A stretch of DNA of 64,000 nucleotides, from assembly GCA_958295665.1 (NCBI GenBank), contig OY282560.1:49600333-49664332 (forward strand). Reading direction: 5' to 3'. Below the pieces are notes generated by a model. That model was given only the letters and a program-made list of their open reading frames with translations, made no database searches and was not told where the DNA came from. Both the position numbers and the translations under genes were made by a program. The DNA comes from Tipula vernalis (Eukaryota > Arthropoda > Insecta > Diptera > Tipulidae). This document shows positions 39,595 through 53,539 of the stretch, piece after piece; the first letter of the stretch is position 1; each line of letters opens with the position of its first letter.

Positions 39595-40284
39595 GCCCAC
39601 AAGTTTTTGGGCGGCAAAAATCTAAAATGGTCCGATTACGATGATTGATACCTCTATCAATAGGTTTCGGGACCTGTAATTGCTGTGACAATTTTCATTT
39701 TGATTGCTCGATTATTTCTAAACATTTCTTAGAAAATTCAATTTTTTGAAAATTAACTGTGTTATAGCCCACAAGTTTTTTGGCTGCAAAAATCCAAAAT
39801 GGTCCGATTACGATGGTTGATATCTCTATCAATAGGTTTCGGGACCTGTAATTGCTGTGACAATTTTCATTTTGATTGCTCGATTATTTCTAAACATTTC
39901 TTAGAAAATTCAATTTTATTGAAAATTAACTGTGCTATAGCCCACAAGTTTTTGGGCGGCAAAAATCTAAAATGGTCCGATTACGATGATTGATACCTCT
40001 ATCAATAGGTTTCGGGACCTGTAATTGCTGTGACAATTTTCATTTTGATTGCTCGATTATTTCTAAACATTTCTTAGAAAATTCAATTTTATTGAAAATT
40101 AACTGTGCTATAGCCCACAAGTTTTTGGGCGGCAAAAATCTAAAATGGTCCGATTACGATGATTGATACCTCTATCAATAGGTTTCGGGACCTGTAATTG
40201 CTGTGACAATTTTCGTTTTGATTGCTCGATTATTTCTAAACATTTCTTAGAAAATTCAATTTTTTGAAAATTAACTGTGCTATA

Positions 40285-41671
40285 GCCCACAAGTTTTTTG
40301 GCTGCAAAAATCTAAAATGGTCCGATTACGATGGTTGATATCTCTATCAATAGGTTTCGGGACCTGTAATTGCTGTGACAATTTTCATTTTGATTGCTCG
40401 ATTATTTCTAAACATTTCATAGAAAATTCAATTTTATTGAAAATTAACTGTGCTATAGCCCACAAGTTTTTGGGCGGCAAAAATCTAAAATGGTCCGATT
40501 ACGATGGTTGATACCTCTATCAATAGGTTTTGGGACCTGTGATTGCTGAGACAATTTTCATTTTGATTGCTCGATTATTTCTAAACATTTCTTAGAAAAT
40601 TCAATTTTATTGAAAATTAACTGTGCTATAGCCCACAAGATTTTGGGCGGCAAAAATCTAAAATGGTCCGATTACGATGGTTGATACCTCTATCAATAGG
40701 TTTCGGGACCTGTAATTGCTGTGACAATTTTCATTTTGATTGCTCGATTATTTCTAAACATTTCTTAGAAAATTCAATTTTATTGAAAATTAACTGTGCT
40801 ATAGCCCACAAGTTTTTGGGCGGCAAAAATCTAAAATGGTCCGATTACGATGATTGATACCTCTATCAATAGGTTTCGGGACCTGTAATTGCTGTGACAA
40901 TTTTCATTTTGATTGCTCGATTATTTCTAAACATTTCTTAGAAAATTCAATTTTATTGAAAATTAACTGTGCTATAGCCCACAAGTTTTTGGGCGGCAAA
41001 AATCTAAAATGGTCCGATTACGATGGTTGATACCTCTATCAATAGGTTTCGGGACCTGTAATTGCTGTGACAATTTTCATTTTGATTGCTCGATTATTTC
41101 TAAACATTTCTTAGAAAATTCAATTTTTTGAAAATTAACTGTGCTATAGCCCACAAGTTTTTTGGCTGCAAAAATCCAAAATGGTCCGATTACGATGGTT
41201 GATATCTCTATCAATAGGTTTCGGGACCTGTAATTGCTGTGACAATTTTCATTTTGATTGCTCGATTATTTCTAAACATTTCATAGAAAATTCAATTTTA
41301 TTGAAAATTAACTGTGCTATATATAGCCCACAAGTTTTTGGGCGGCAAAAACCTAAAATGGTCCGATTACGATGATTGATACCTCTATCAATAGGTTTCG
41401 GGACCTGTAATTGCTGTGACAATTTTCATTTTGATTGCTCGATTATTTCTAAACATTTCTTAGAAAATTAAATTTTATTGAAAATTAACTGTGCTATAGC
41501 CCACAAGTTTTTGGGCTGCAAAAATCTAAAATGGTCCGATTACGATGATTGATACCTCTATCAATAGGTTTCGGGACCTGTGATTGCTGTGACAATTTTC
41601 ATTTTGATTGCTCGATTATTTCTAAACATTTCTTAGAAAATTCAATTTTATTGAAAATTAACTGTGCTATA
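40285..41671 (+). repeat. Cassette delta, earliest copy
   Basis: The marker order is: TTTCATAG with GATATCTC; TTTTGGGACCTGTGATTGC with GCTGAGAC; AAGATTTT; plain; 172-bp; TATATATA with AAACCTAAA; GAAAATTAAATTT; GTGATTGCTGTGAC. The identical order recurs at 59253-60639, offset exactly 18,968 bp at every monomer I checked. This is the longest-range shared haplotype in the window. Confidence 0.85.
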
Positions 41672-42362
41672 GCCCACAAGATTTTGGGCGGCAAAAATCT
41701 AAAATGGTCCGATTACGATGGTTGATACCTCTATCAATAGGTTTCGGGACCTGTAATTGCTGTGACAATTTTCATTTTCATTGCTCGATTATTTCTAAAC
41801 ATTTCTTAGAAAATTCAATTTTTTGAAAATTAACTGTGCTATAGCCCACAAGTTTTTTGGCTGCAAAAATCCAAAATGGTCCGATTACGATGGTTGATAT
41901 CTCTATCAATAGGTTTCGGGACCTGTAATTGCTGTGACAATTTTCATTTTGATTGCTCGATTATTTCTAAACATTTCTTAGAAAATTCAATTTTATTGAA
42001 AATTAACTGTGCTATAGCCCACAAGTTTTTGGGCGGCAAAAATCTAAAATGGTCCGATTACGATGATTGATACCTCTATCAATAGGTTTCGGGACCTGTA
42101 ATTGCTGTGACAATTTTCATTTTGATTGCTCGATTATTTCTAAACATTTCTTAGAAAATTCAATTTTATTGAAAATTAACTGTGCTATAGCCCACAAGTT
42201 TTTGGGCTGCAAAAATCTAAAATGGTCCGATTACGATGATTGATACCTCTATCAATAGGTTTCGGGACCTGTAATTGCTGTGACAATTTTCATTTTGATT
42301 GCTCGATTATTTCTAAACATTTCTTAGAAAATTCAATTTTATTGAAAATTAACTGTGCTATA

Positions 42363-42473
42363 GCCCACAAGATTTTGGGCTGCAAAAATCTAAAATGGTC
42401 CGATTACGATGGTTGATACCTCTATCAATAGGTTTCGGGACCGGTAATTGCTGTGACAATTTGCTGTGCTATA
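42363..42473 (+). repeat. Truncated 111-bp monomer
   Basis: A monomer with GGACCGGTAATTGC runs normally to GACAATTT, then jumps to GCTGTGCTATAGCCC, losing 61 bases relative to its 172-bp relatives at 46120 and 47506, which share CCGGTAATT and are intact. The junction can be explained by two deletions that leave GCT between them. Dyads 3 and 4 are lost. It is the shortest monomer in the window. Confidence 0.9.
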
Positions 42474-43513
42474 GCCCACAAGTTTTTTGGCTGCAAAAAT
42501 CCAAAATGGTCCGATTACGATGGTTGATATCTCTATCAATAGGTTTCGGGACCTGTAATTGCTGTGACAATTTTCATTTTGATTGCTCGATTATTTCTAA
42601 ACATTTCTTAGAAAATTCAATTTTATTGAAAATTAACTGTGCTATATATAGCCCACAAGTTTTTGGGCGGCAAAAATCTAAAATGGTCCGATTACGATGG
42701 TTGATACCTCTATCAATAGGTTTCGGGACCTGTAATTGCTGTGACAATTTTCATTTTGATTGCTCGATTATTTCTAAACATTTCTTAGAAAATTCAATTT
42801 TATTGAAAATTAACTGTGCTATAGCCCACAACTTTTTTGGCTGCAAAAATCCAAAATGGTCCGATTACGATGGTTGATATCTCTATCAATAGGTTTCGGG
42901 ACCTGTAATTGCTGTGACAATTTTCATTTTGATTGCTCGATTATTTCTAAACATTTCTTAGAAAATTCAATTTTATTGAAAATTAACTGTGCTATAGCCC
43001 ACAAGATTTTGGGCGGCAAAAATCTAAAATGGTCCGATTACGATGGTTGATACCTCTATCAATAGGTTTCGGGACCTGTAATTGCTGTGACAATTTTCAT
43101 TTTGATTGCTCGATTATTTCTAAACATTTCTTAGAAAATTCAATTTTTTGAAAATTAACTGTGCTATAGCCCACAAGTTTTTTGGCTGCAAAAATCCAAA
43201 ATGGTCCGATTACGATGGTTGATATCTCTATCAATAGGTTTCGGGACCTGTAATTGCTGTGACAATTTTCATTTTGATTGCTCGATTATTTCTAAACATT
43301 TCTTAGAAAATTCAATTTTATTGAAAATTAACTGTGCTATAGCCCACAAGTTTTTGGGCGGCAAAAATCTAAAATGGTCCGATTACGATGATTGATACCT
43401 CTATCAATAGGTTTCGGGACCTGTAATTGCTGTGACAATTTTCATTTTGATTGCTCGATTATTTCTAAACATTTCTTAGAAAATTCAATTTTTTGAAAAT
43501 TAACTGTGCTATA
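42363..43513 (+). repeat. Cassette beta, copy with the truncated monomer
   Basis: The order is CCGGTAATT; GATATCTC with TATATATA; CACAACTTTTTTGG; GATATCTC then AAGATTTT; 172-bp; GATATCTC. It matches the two intact beta copies downstream apart from the 61-base loss in the first monomer. The two monomers before it (42017-42362) also match those before the copy at 47506. Confidence 0.82.
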
Positions 43514-43862
43514 GCCCACAAGTTTTTTGGCTGCAAAAATCCAAAATGGTCCGATTACGATGGTTGATATCTCTATCAATAGGTTTCGGGACCTGTAATT
43601 GCTGTGACAATTTTCATTTTGATTGCTCGATTATTTCTAAACATTTCTTAGAAAATTCAATTTTATTGAAAATTAACTGTGCTATAGCCCACAAGTTTTT
43701 GGGCGGCAAAAATCTAAAATGGTCCGATTACGATGATTGATACCTCTATCAATAGGTTTCGGGACCTGTAATTGCTGTGACAATTTTCATTTTGATTGCT
43801 CGATTATTTCTAAACATTTCTTAGAAAATTCAATTTTTTGAAAATTAACTGTGCTATATATA

Positions 43863-45424
43863 GCCCACAAGTTTTTGGGCGGCAAAAATCTAAAATGGTC
43901 CGATTACGATGGTTGATACCTCTATCAATAGGTTTCGGGACCTGTAATTGCTGTGACAATTTTCATTTTGATTGCTCGATTATTTCTAAACATTTCATAG
44001 AAAATTCAATTTTATTGAAAATTAACTGTGCTATATATAGCCCACAAGTTTTTGGGCTGCAAAAATCTAAAATGGTCCGATTACGATGATTGATACCTCT
44101 ATCAATAGGTTCCGGGACCTGTAATTGCTGTGACAATTTTCATTTTGATTGCTCGATTATTTCTAAACATTTCTTAGAAAATTCAATTTTATTGAAAATT
44201 AACTGTGCTATAGCCCACAAGATTTTGGGCGGCAAAAATCTAAAATGGTCCGATTACGATGGTTGATACCTCTATCAATAGGTTTCGGGACCTGTAATTG
44301 CTGTGACAATTTTCATTTTGATTGCTCGATTATTTCTAAACATTTCTTAGAAAATTCAATTTTTTGAAAATTAACTGTGCTATAGCCCACAAGTTTTTTG
44401 GCTGCAAAAATCTAAAATGGTCCGATTACGATGGTTGATATCTCTATCAATAGGTTTCGGGACCTGTAATTGCTGTGACAATTTTCATTTTGATTGCTCG
44501 ATTATTTCTAAACATTTCTTAGAAAATTCAATTTTATTGAAAATTAACTGTGCTATAGCCCACAAGTTTTTGGGCGGCAAAAATCTAAAATGGTCCGATT
44601 ACGATGATTGATACCTCTATCAATAGGTTTCGGGACCTGTAATTGCTGTGACAATTTTCATTTTGATTGCTCGATTATTTCTAAACATTTCTTAGAAAAT
44701 TCAATTTTTTGAAAATTAACTGTGCTATAGCCCACAAGTTTTTTGGCTGCAAAAATCCAAAATGGTCCGATTACGATGGTTGATATCTCTATCAATAGGT
44801 TTCGGGACCTGTAATTGCTGTGACAATTTTCATTTTGATTGCTCGATTATTTCTAAACATTTCTTAGAAAATTCAATTTTATTGAAAATTAACTGTGCTA
44901 TAGCCCACAAGTTTTTGGGCGGCAAAAATCTAAAATGGTCCGATTACGATGATTGATACCTCTATCAATAGGTTTCGGGACCTGTAATTGCTGTGACAAT
45001 TTTCATTTTGATTGCTCGATTATTTCTAAACATTTCTTAGAAAATTCAATTTTATTGAAAATTAACTGTGCTATAGCCCACAAGTTTTTGGGCGGCAAAA
45101 ATCTAAAATGGTCCGATTACGATGATTGATACCTCTATCAATAGGTTTCGGGACCTGTAATTGCTGTGACAATTTTCATTTTGATTGCTCGATTATTTCT
45201 AAACATTTCTTAGAAAATTCAATTTTTTGAAAATTAACTGTGCTATAGCCCACAAGTTTTTTGGCTGCAAAAATCTAAAATGGTCCGATTACGATGGTTG
45301 ATATCTCTATCAATAGGTTTCGGGACCTGTAATTGCTGTGACAATTTTCATTTTGATTGCTCGATTATTTCTAAACATTTCATAGAAAATTCAATTTTAT
45401 TGAAAATTAACTGTGCTATATATA
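43863..45424 (+). repeat. Cassette alpha, nine-monomer unit (1,562 bp)
   Basis: The order is: GATGGTT with TTTCATAG and TATATATA ending GGGCTGC; GATGATT ending AAGATTTT; 172-bp; GATATCTC; 172-bp; GATATCTC; two GATGATT monomers, the second 172 bp; GATATCTC with TTTCATAG and TATATATA. The first three monomers recur at +1,562 bp (45425-45946), and all nine recur near 50454-52010 (offset 6,590-6,591). A private GGTTCCGGG lies near 44108. Confidence 0.85.
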
Positions 45425-45946
45425 GCCCACAAGTTTTTGGGCGGCAAAAATCTAAAATGGTCCGATTACGATGGTTGATACCTCTATCAATAGGTTTCGG
45501 GACCTGTAATTGCTGTGACAATTTTCATTTTGATTGCTCGATTATTTCTAAACATTTCATAGAAAATTCAATTTTATTGAAAATTAACTGTGCTATATAT
45601 AGCCCACAAGTTTTTGGGCTGCAAAAATCTAAAATGGTCCGATTACGATGATTGATACCTCTATCAATAGGTTTCGGGACCTGTAATTGCTGTGACAATT
45701 TTCATTTTGATTGCTCGATTATTTCTAAACATTTCTTAGAAAATTCAATTTTATTGAAAATTAACTGTGCTATAGCCCACAAGATTTTGGGCGGCAAAAA
45801 TCTAAAATGGTCCGATTACGATGGTTGATACCTCTATCAATAGGTTTCGGGACCTGTAATTGCTGTGACAATTTTCATTTTGATTGCTCGATTATTTCTA
45901 AACATTTCTTAGAAAATTCAATTTTTTGAAAATTAACTGTGCTATA
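45425..45946 (+). repeat. Cassette alpha, partial three-monomer copy
   Basis: It repeats the first three monomers of the preceding alpha unit, then switches through a GATATCTC monomer ending AAGATTTTGGGCTGC into cassette beta. The switch point lies inside the monomer at 45947. Confidence 0.8.
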
Positions 45947-46119
45947 GCCCACAAGTTTTTTGGCTGCAAAAATCCAAAATGGTCCGATTACGATGGTTGA
46001 TATCTCTATCAATAGGTTTCGGGACCTGTAATTGCTGTGACAATTTTCATTTTGATTGCTCGATTATTTCTAAACATTTCTTAGAAAATTCAATTTTATT
46101 GAAAATTAACTGTGCTATA

Positions 46120-47505
46120 GCCCACAAGATTTTGGGCTGCAAAAATCTAAAATGGTCCGATTACGATGGTTGATACCTCTATCAATAGGTTTCGGGACCG
46201 GTAATTGCTGTGACAATTTTCATTTTGATTGCTCGATTATTTCTAAACATTTCTTAGAAAATTCAATTTTTTGAAAATTAACTGTGCTATAGCCCACAAG
46301 TTTTTTGGCTGCAAAAATCCAAAATGGTCCGATTACGATGGTTGATATCTCTATCAATAGGTTTCGGGACCTGTAATTGCTGTGACAATTTTCATTTTGA
46401 TTGCTCGATTATTTCTAAACATTTCTTAGAAAATTCAATTTTATTGAAAATTAACTGTGCTATATATAGCCCACAAGTTTTTGGGCGGCAAAAATCTAAA
46501 ATGGTCCGATTACGATGGTTGATACCTCTATCAATAGGTTTCGGGACCTGTAATTGCTGTGACAATTTTCATTTTGATTGCTCGATTATTTCTAAACATT
46601 TCTTAGAAAATTCAATTTTATTGAAAATTAACTGTGCTATAGCCCACAACTTTTTTGGCTGCAAAAATCCAAAATGGTCCGATTACGATGGTTGATATCT
46701 CTATCAATAGGTTTCGGGACCTGTAATTGCTGTGACAATTTTCATTTTGATTGCTCGATTATTTCTAAACATTTCTTAGAAAATTCAATTTTATTGAAAA
46801 TTAACTGTGCTATAGCCCACAAGATTTTGGGCGGCAAAAATCTAAAATGGTCCGATTACGATGGTTGATACCTCTATCAATAGGTTTCGGGACCTGTAAT
46901 TGCTGTGACAATTTTCATTTTGATTGCTCGATTATTTCTAAACATTTCTTAGAAAATTCAATTTTTTGAAAATTAACTGTGCTATAGCCCACAAGTTTTT
47001 TGGCTGCAAAAATCCAAAATGGTCCGATTACGATGGTTGATATCTCTATCAATAGGTTTCGGGACCTGTAATTGCTGTGACAATTTTCATTTTGATTGCT
47101 CGATTATTTCTAAACATTTCTTAGAAAATTCAATTTTATTGAAAATTAACTGTGCTATAGCCCACAAGTTTTTGGGCGGCAAAAATCTAAAATGGTCCGA
47201 TTACGATGATTGATACCTCTATCAATAGGTTTCGGGACCTGTAATTGCTGTGACAATTTTCATTTTGATTGCTCGATTATTTCTAAACATTTCTTAGAAA
47301 ATTCAATTTTATTGAAAATTAACTGTGCTATAGCCCACAAGTTTTTGGGCTGCAAAAATCTAAAATGGTCCGATTACGATGATTGATACCTCTATCAATA
47401 GGTTTCGGGACCTGTAATTGCTGTGACAATTTTCATTTTGATTGCTCGATTATTTCTAAACATTTCTTAGAAAATTCAATTTTATTGAAAATTAACTGTG
47501 CTATA
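46120..47505 (+). repeat. Cassette beta, intact eight-monomer copy (1,386 bp)
   Basis: The rare markers GGACCGGTAATT (near 46195) and CACAACTTTTTTGG (near 46645) are present here and again exactly 1,386 bp downstream, near 47581 and 48031. The unit holds eight monomers, one of them 172 and one 177 bp at the start. Confidence 0.85.
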
Positions 47506-48717
47506 GCCCACAAGATTTTGGGCTGCAAAAATCTAAAATGGTCCGATTACGATGGTTGATACCTCTATCAATAGGTTTCGGGACCGGTAATTGCTGTGAC
47601 AATTTTCATTTTGATTGCTCGATTATTTCTAAACATTTCTTAGAAAATTCAATTTTTTGAAAATTAACTGTGCTATAGCCCACAAGTTTTTGGGCTGCAA
47701 AAATCCAAAATGGTCCGATTACGATGGTTGATATCTCTATCAATAGGTTTCGGGACCTGTAATTGCTGTGACAATTTTCATTTTGATTGCTCGATTATTT
47801 CTAAACATTTCTTAGAAAATTCAATTTTATTGAAAATTAACTGTGCTATATATAGCCCACAAGTTTTTGGGCGGCAAAAATCTAAAATGGTCCGATTACG
47901 ATGGTTGATACCTCTATCAATAGGTTTCGGGACCTGTAATTGCTGTGACAATTTTCATTTTGATTGCTCGATTATTTCTAAACATTTCTTAGAAAATTCA
48001 ATTTTATTGAAAATTAACTGTGCTATAGCCCACAACTTTTTTGGCTGCAAAAATCCAAAATGGTCCGATTACGATGGTTGATATCTCTATCAATAGGTTT
48101 CGGGACCTGTAATTGCTGTGACAATTTTCATTTTGATTGCTCGATTATTTCTAAACATTTCTTAGAAAATTCAATTTTATTGAAAATTAACTGTGCTATA
48201 GCCCACAAGATTTTGGGCGGCAAAAATCTAAAATGGTCCGATTACGATGGTTGATACCTCTATCAATAGGTTTCGGGACCTGTAATTGCTGTGACAATTT
48301 TCATTTTGATTGCTCGATTATTTCTAAACATTTCTTAGAAAATTCAATTTTTTGAAAATTAACTGTGCTATAGCCCACAAGTTTTTTGGCTGCAAAAATC
48401 CAAAATGGTCCGATTACGATGGTTGATATCTCTATCAATAGGTTTCGGGACCTGTAATTGCTGTGACAATTTTCATTTTGATTGCTCGATTATTTCTAAA
48501 CATTTCTTAGAAAATTCAATTTTATTGAAAATTAACTGTGCTATAGCCCACAAGTTTTTGGGCGGCAAAAATCTAAAATGGTCCGATTACGATGATTGAT
48601 ACCTCTATCAATAGGTTTCGGGACCTGTAATTGCTGTGACAATTTTCATTTTGATTGCTCGATTATTTCTAAACATTTCTTAGAAAATTCAATTTTTTGA
48701 AAATTAACTGTGCTATA
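47506..48717 (+). repeat. Cassette beta, second tandem copy
   Basis: It repeats the previous unit for about seven monomers. A small difference is CACAAGTTTTTGGGCTGC near 47682, where the first copy has TTTTTTGGCTGC. It then departs: the monomer at 48546 is 172 bp and leads into a different cassette. Confidence 0.82.
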
Positions 48718-51665
48718 GCCCACAAGTTTTTTGGCTGCAAAAATCCAAAATGGTCCGATTACGATGGTTGATATCTCTATCAATAGGTTTCGGGACCTGT
48801 AATTGCTGTGACAATTTTCATTTTGATTGCTCGATTATTTCTAAACATTTCTTAGAAAATTCAATTTTATTGAAAATTAACTGTGCTATAGCCCACAAGT
48901 TTTTGGGCGGCAAAAATCTAAAATGGTCCGATTACGATGATTGATACCTCTATCAATAGGTTTCGGGACCTGTAATTGCTGTGACAATTTTCATTTTGAT
49001 TGCTCGATTATTTCTAAACATTTCTTAGAAAATTCAATTTTATTGAAAATTAACTGTGCTATAGCCCACAAGTTTTTGGGCGGCAAAAATCTAAAATGGT
49101 CCGATTACGATGGTTGATACCTCTATCAATAGGTTTCGGGACCTGTAATTGCTGTGACAATTTTCATTTTGATTGCTCGATTATTTCTAAACATTTCATA
49201 GAAAATTCAATTTTATTGAAAATTAACTGTGCTATATACAGCCCACAAGTTTTAGGGCTGCAAAAATCTAAAATGGTCCGATTACGATGATTGATACCTC
49301 TATCAATAGGTTTCGGGACCTGTAATTGCTGTGACAATTTTCATTTTGATTGCTCGATTATTTCTAAACATTTCTTAGAAAATTCAATTTTATTGAAAAT
49401 TAACTGTGCTATAGCCCAAAAGATTTTGGGCGGCAAAAATCTAAAATGGTCCGATTACGATGGTTGATACCTCTATCAATAGGTTTCGGGACCTGTAATT
49501 GCTGTGACAATTTTCATTTTGATTGCTCGATTATTTCTAAACATTTCTTAGAAAATTCAATTTTTTGAAAATTAACTGTGCTATAGCCCACAAGTTTTTT
49601 GGCTGCAAAAATCCAAAATGGTCCGATTACGATAGTTGATATCTCTATCAATAGGTTTCGGGACCTGTAATTGCTGTGACAATTTTCATTTTGATTGCTC
49701 GATTATTTCTAAACATTTCTTAGAAAATTCAATTTTATTGAAAATTAACTGTGCTATAGCCCACAAGTTTTTTGGCTGAAAAAATCCAAAATGGTCCGAT
49801 TACGATGGTTGATATCTCTATCAATAGGTTTCGGGACCTGTAATTGCTGTGACAATTTTCATTTTGATTGCTCGATTATTTCTAAACATTTCTTAGAAAA
49901 TTCAATTTTATTGAAAATTAACTGTGCTATAGCCCACAAGTTTTTGGGCGGCAAAAATCTAAAATGGTCCGATTACGATGATTGATACCTCTATCAATAG
50001 GTTTCGGGACCTGTAATTGCTGTGACAATTTTCATTTTGATTGCTCGATTATTTCTAAACATTTCTTAGAAAATTCAATTTTATTGAAAATTAACTGTGC
50101 TATAGCCCACAAGTTTTTGGGCTGCAAAAATCTAAAATGGTCCGATTACGATGATTGATACCTCTATCAATAGGTTTCGGGACCTGTAATTGCTGTGACA
50201 ATTTTCATTTTGATTGCTCGATTATTTCTAAACATTTCTTAGAAAATTCAATTTTTTGAAAATTAACTTTGCTATAGCCCACAAGTTTTTTGGCTGCAAA
50301 AATCTAAAATGGTCCGATTACGATGGTTGATATCTCTATCAATAGGTTTCGGGACCTGTAATTGCTGTGACAATTTTCATTTTGATTGCTCGATTATTTC
50401 TAAACATTTCATAGAAAATTCAATTTTATTGAAAATTAACTGTGCTATATATAGCCCACAAGTTTTTGGGCGGCAAAAATCTAAAATGGTCCGATTACGA
50501 TGGTTGATACCTCTATCAATAGGTTTCGGGACCTGTAATTGCTGTGACAATTTTCATTTTGATTGCTCGATTATTTCTAAACATTTCATAGAAAATTCAA
50601 TTTTATTGAAAATTAACTGTGCTATATATAGCCCACAAGTTTTTGGGCTGCAAAAATCTAAAATGGTCCGATTACGATGATTGATACCTCTATCAATAGG
50701 TTTCGGGACCTGTAATTGCTGTGACAATTTTCATTTTGATTGCTCGATTATTTCTAAACATTTCTTAGAAAATTCAATTTTATTGAAAATTAACTGTGCT
50801 ATAGCCCACAAGATTTTGGGCGGCAAAAATCTAAAATGGTCCGATTACGATGGTTGATACCTCTATCAATAGGTTTCGGGACCTGTAATTGCTGTGACAA
50901 TTTTCATTTTGATTGCTCGATTATTTCTAAACATTTCTTAGAAAATTCAATTTTTTGAAAATTACTGTGCTATAGCCCACAAGTTTTTTGGCTGCAAAAA
51001 TCCAAAATGGTCCGATTACGATGGTTGATATCTCTATCAATAGGTTTCGGGACCTGTAATTGCTGTGACAATTTTCATTTTGATTGCTCGATTATTTCTA
51101 AACATTTCTTAGAAAATTCAATTTTATTGAAAATTAACTGTGCTATAGCCCACAAGTTTTTGGGCGGCAAAAATCTAAAATGGTCCGATTACGATGATTG
51201 ATACCTCTATCAATAGGTTTCGGGACCTGTAATTGCTGTGACAATTTTCATTTTGATTGCTCGATTATTTCTAAACATTTCTTAGAAAATTCAATTTTTT
51301 GAAAATTAACTGTGCTATAGCCCACAAGTTTTTTGGCTGCAAAAATCCAAAATGGTCCGATTACGATGGTTGATATCTCTATCAATAGGTTTCGGGACCT
51401 GTAATTGCTGTGACAATTTTCATTTTGATTGCTCGATTATTTCTAAACATTTCTTAGAAAATTCAATTTTATTGAAAATTAACTGTGCTATAGCCCACAA
51501 GTTTTTGGGCGGCAAAAATCTAAAATGGTCCGATTACGATGATTGATACCTCTATCAATAGGTTTCGGGACCTGTAATTGCTGTGACAATTTTCATTTTG
51601 ATTGCTCGATTATTTCTAAACATTTCTTAGAAAATTCAATTTTATTGAAAATTAACTGTGCTATA
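48546..51665 (+). repeat. Long duplicated segment, copy 1 (gamma plus alpha, 3.1 kb)
   Basis: Markers in order: TATACAGCCC near 49235 (177 bp), CCCAAAAGATTTT near 49417, GATAGTTGATATC near 49632, GGCTGAAAAAATCC near 49774, then cassette alpha from 50454. The same order occurs at 54063-57355, with offset 5,517 up to 49,618 and 5,689-5,690 after. The step is one monomer: here the GATAGTT monomer ends directly in GGCTGAAAAAATCC, while the other copy has an extra 172-bp monomer between. Private changes: TTTTAGGGCTGC near 49250, AACTTTGCTA near 50266 and a one-base loss near 50963. Confidence 0.87.
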
Positions 51666-52010
51666 TCCCACAAGTTTTTGGGCGGCAAAAATCTAAAATG
51701 GTCCGATTACGATGATTGATACCTCTATCAATAGGTTTCGGGACCTGTAATTGCTGTGACAATTTTCATTTTGATTGCTCGATTATTTCTAAACATTTCT
51801 TAGAAAATTCAATTTTTTGAAAATTAACTGTGCTATAGCCCACAAGTTTTTTGGCTGCAAAAATCTAAAATGGTCCGATTACGATGGTTGATATCTCTAT
51901 CAATAGGTTTCGGGACCTGTAATTGCTGTGACAATTTTCATTTTGATTGCTCGATTATTTCTAAACATTTCATAGAAAATTCAATTTTATTGAAAATTAA
52001 CTGTGCTATA

Positions 52011-53539
52011 GCCCACAAGTTTTTGGGCGGCAAAAATCTAAAATGGTCCGATTACGATGGTTGATACCTCTATCAATAGGTTTCGGGACCTGTAATTGCT
52101 GTGACAATTTTCATTTTGATTGCTCGATTATTTCTAAACATTTCTTAGAAAATTCAATTTTATTGAAAATTAACTGTGCTATAGCCCACAAATGCTAAAT
52201 CTAAAATGGTCCGATTACGATGGTTGATACCTCTATCAATAGGTTTCGGGACCTGTAATTGCTGTGACAATTTTCATTTTGATTGCTCGATTATTTCTAA
52301 ACATTTCTTAGAAAATTCAATTTTTTGAAAATTAACTGTGCTATAGCCCACAAGTTTTTTGGCTGCAAAAATCCAAAATGGTCCGATTACGATGGTTGAT
52401 ATCTCTATCAATAGGTTTCGGGACCTGTAATTGCTGTGACAATTTTCATTTTGATTGCTCGATTATTTCTAAACATTTCATAGAAAATTCAATTTTATTG
52501 AAAATTAACTGTGCTATATATAGCCCACAAGTTTTTGGGCGGCAAAAACCTAAAATGGTCCGATTACGATGATTGATACCTCTATCAATAGGTTTCGGGA
52601 CCTGTAATTGCTGTGACAATTTTCATTTTGATTGCTCGATTATTTCTAAACATTTCTTAGAAAATTCAATTTTATTGAAAATTAACTGTGCTATAGCCCA
52701 CAAGTTTTTGGGCTGCAAAAATCTAAAATGGTCCGATTACGATGATTGATACCTCTATCAATAGGTTTCGGGACCTGTGATTGCTGTGACAATTTTCATT
52801 TTGATTGCTCGATTATTTCTAAACATTTCTTAGAAAATTCAATTTTATTGAAAATTAACTGTGCTATAGCCCACAAGTTTTTGGGCGGCAAAAATCTAAA
52901 ATGGTCCGATTACGATGGTTGATACCTCTATCAATAGGTTTCGGGACCTGTAATTGCTGTGACAATTTTCATTTTGATTGCTCGATTATTTCTAAACATT
53001 TCTTAGAAAATTCAATTTTATTGAAAATTAACTGTGCTATAGCCCACAAATGCTAAATCTAAAATGGTCCGATTACGATGGTTGATACCTCTATCAATAG
53101 GTTTTGGGACCTGTGATTGCTGAGACAATTTTCATTTTGATTGCTCGATTATTTCTAAACATTTCTTAGAAAATTCAATTTTATTGAAAATTAACTGTGC
53201 TATAGCCCACAAGATTTTGGGCGGCAAAAATCTAAAATGGTCCGATTACGATGGTTGATACCTCTATCAATAGGTTTCGGGACCTGTAATTGCTGTGACA
53301 ATTTTCATTTTGATTGCTCGATTATTTCTAAACATTTCTTAGAAAATTCAATTTTATTGAAAATTAACTGTGCTATAGCCCACAAATGCTAAATCTAAAA
53401 TGGTCCGATTACGATGGTTGATACCTCTATCAATAGGTTTCGGGACCTGTAATTGCTGTGACAATTTTCATTTTGATTGCTCGATTATTTCTAAACATTT
53501 CTTAGAAAATTCAATTTTTTGAAAATTAACTGTGCTATA
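52011..53539 (+). repeat. Stretch with three 163-bp monomers
   Basis: Three monomer boundaries read CACAAATGCTAAATCTAAAATGG (shown here in two parts: CACAAATGCTAAAT and ATCTAAAATGG overlap), ten bases shorter than usual, at about 52187, 53045 and 53383. The change removes most of dyad 1. The identical form at all three sites implies one deletion event copied by later exchange. The delta markers AAACCTAAA (near 52547) and GTGATTGCTGTGAC occur between them. Confidence 0.85.
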
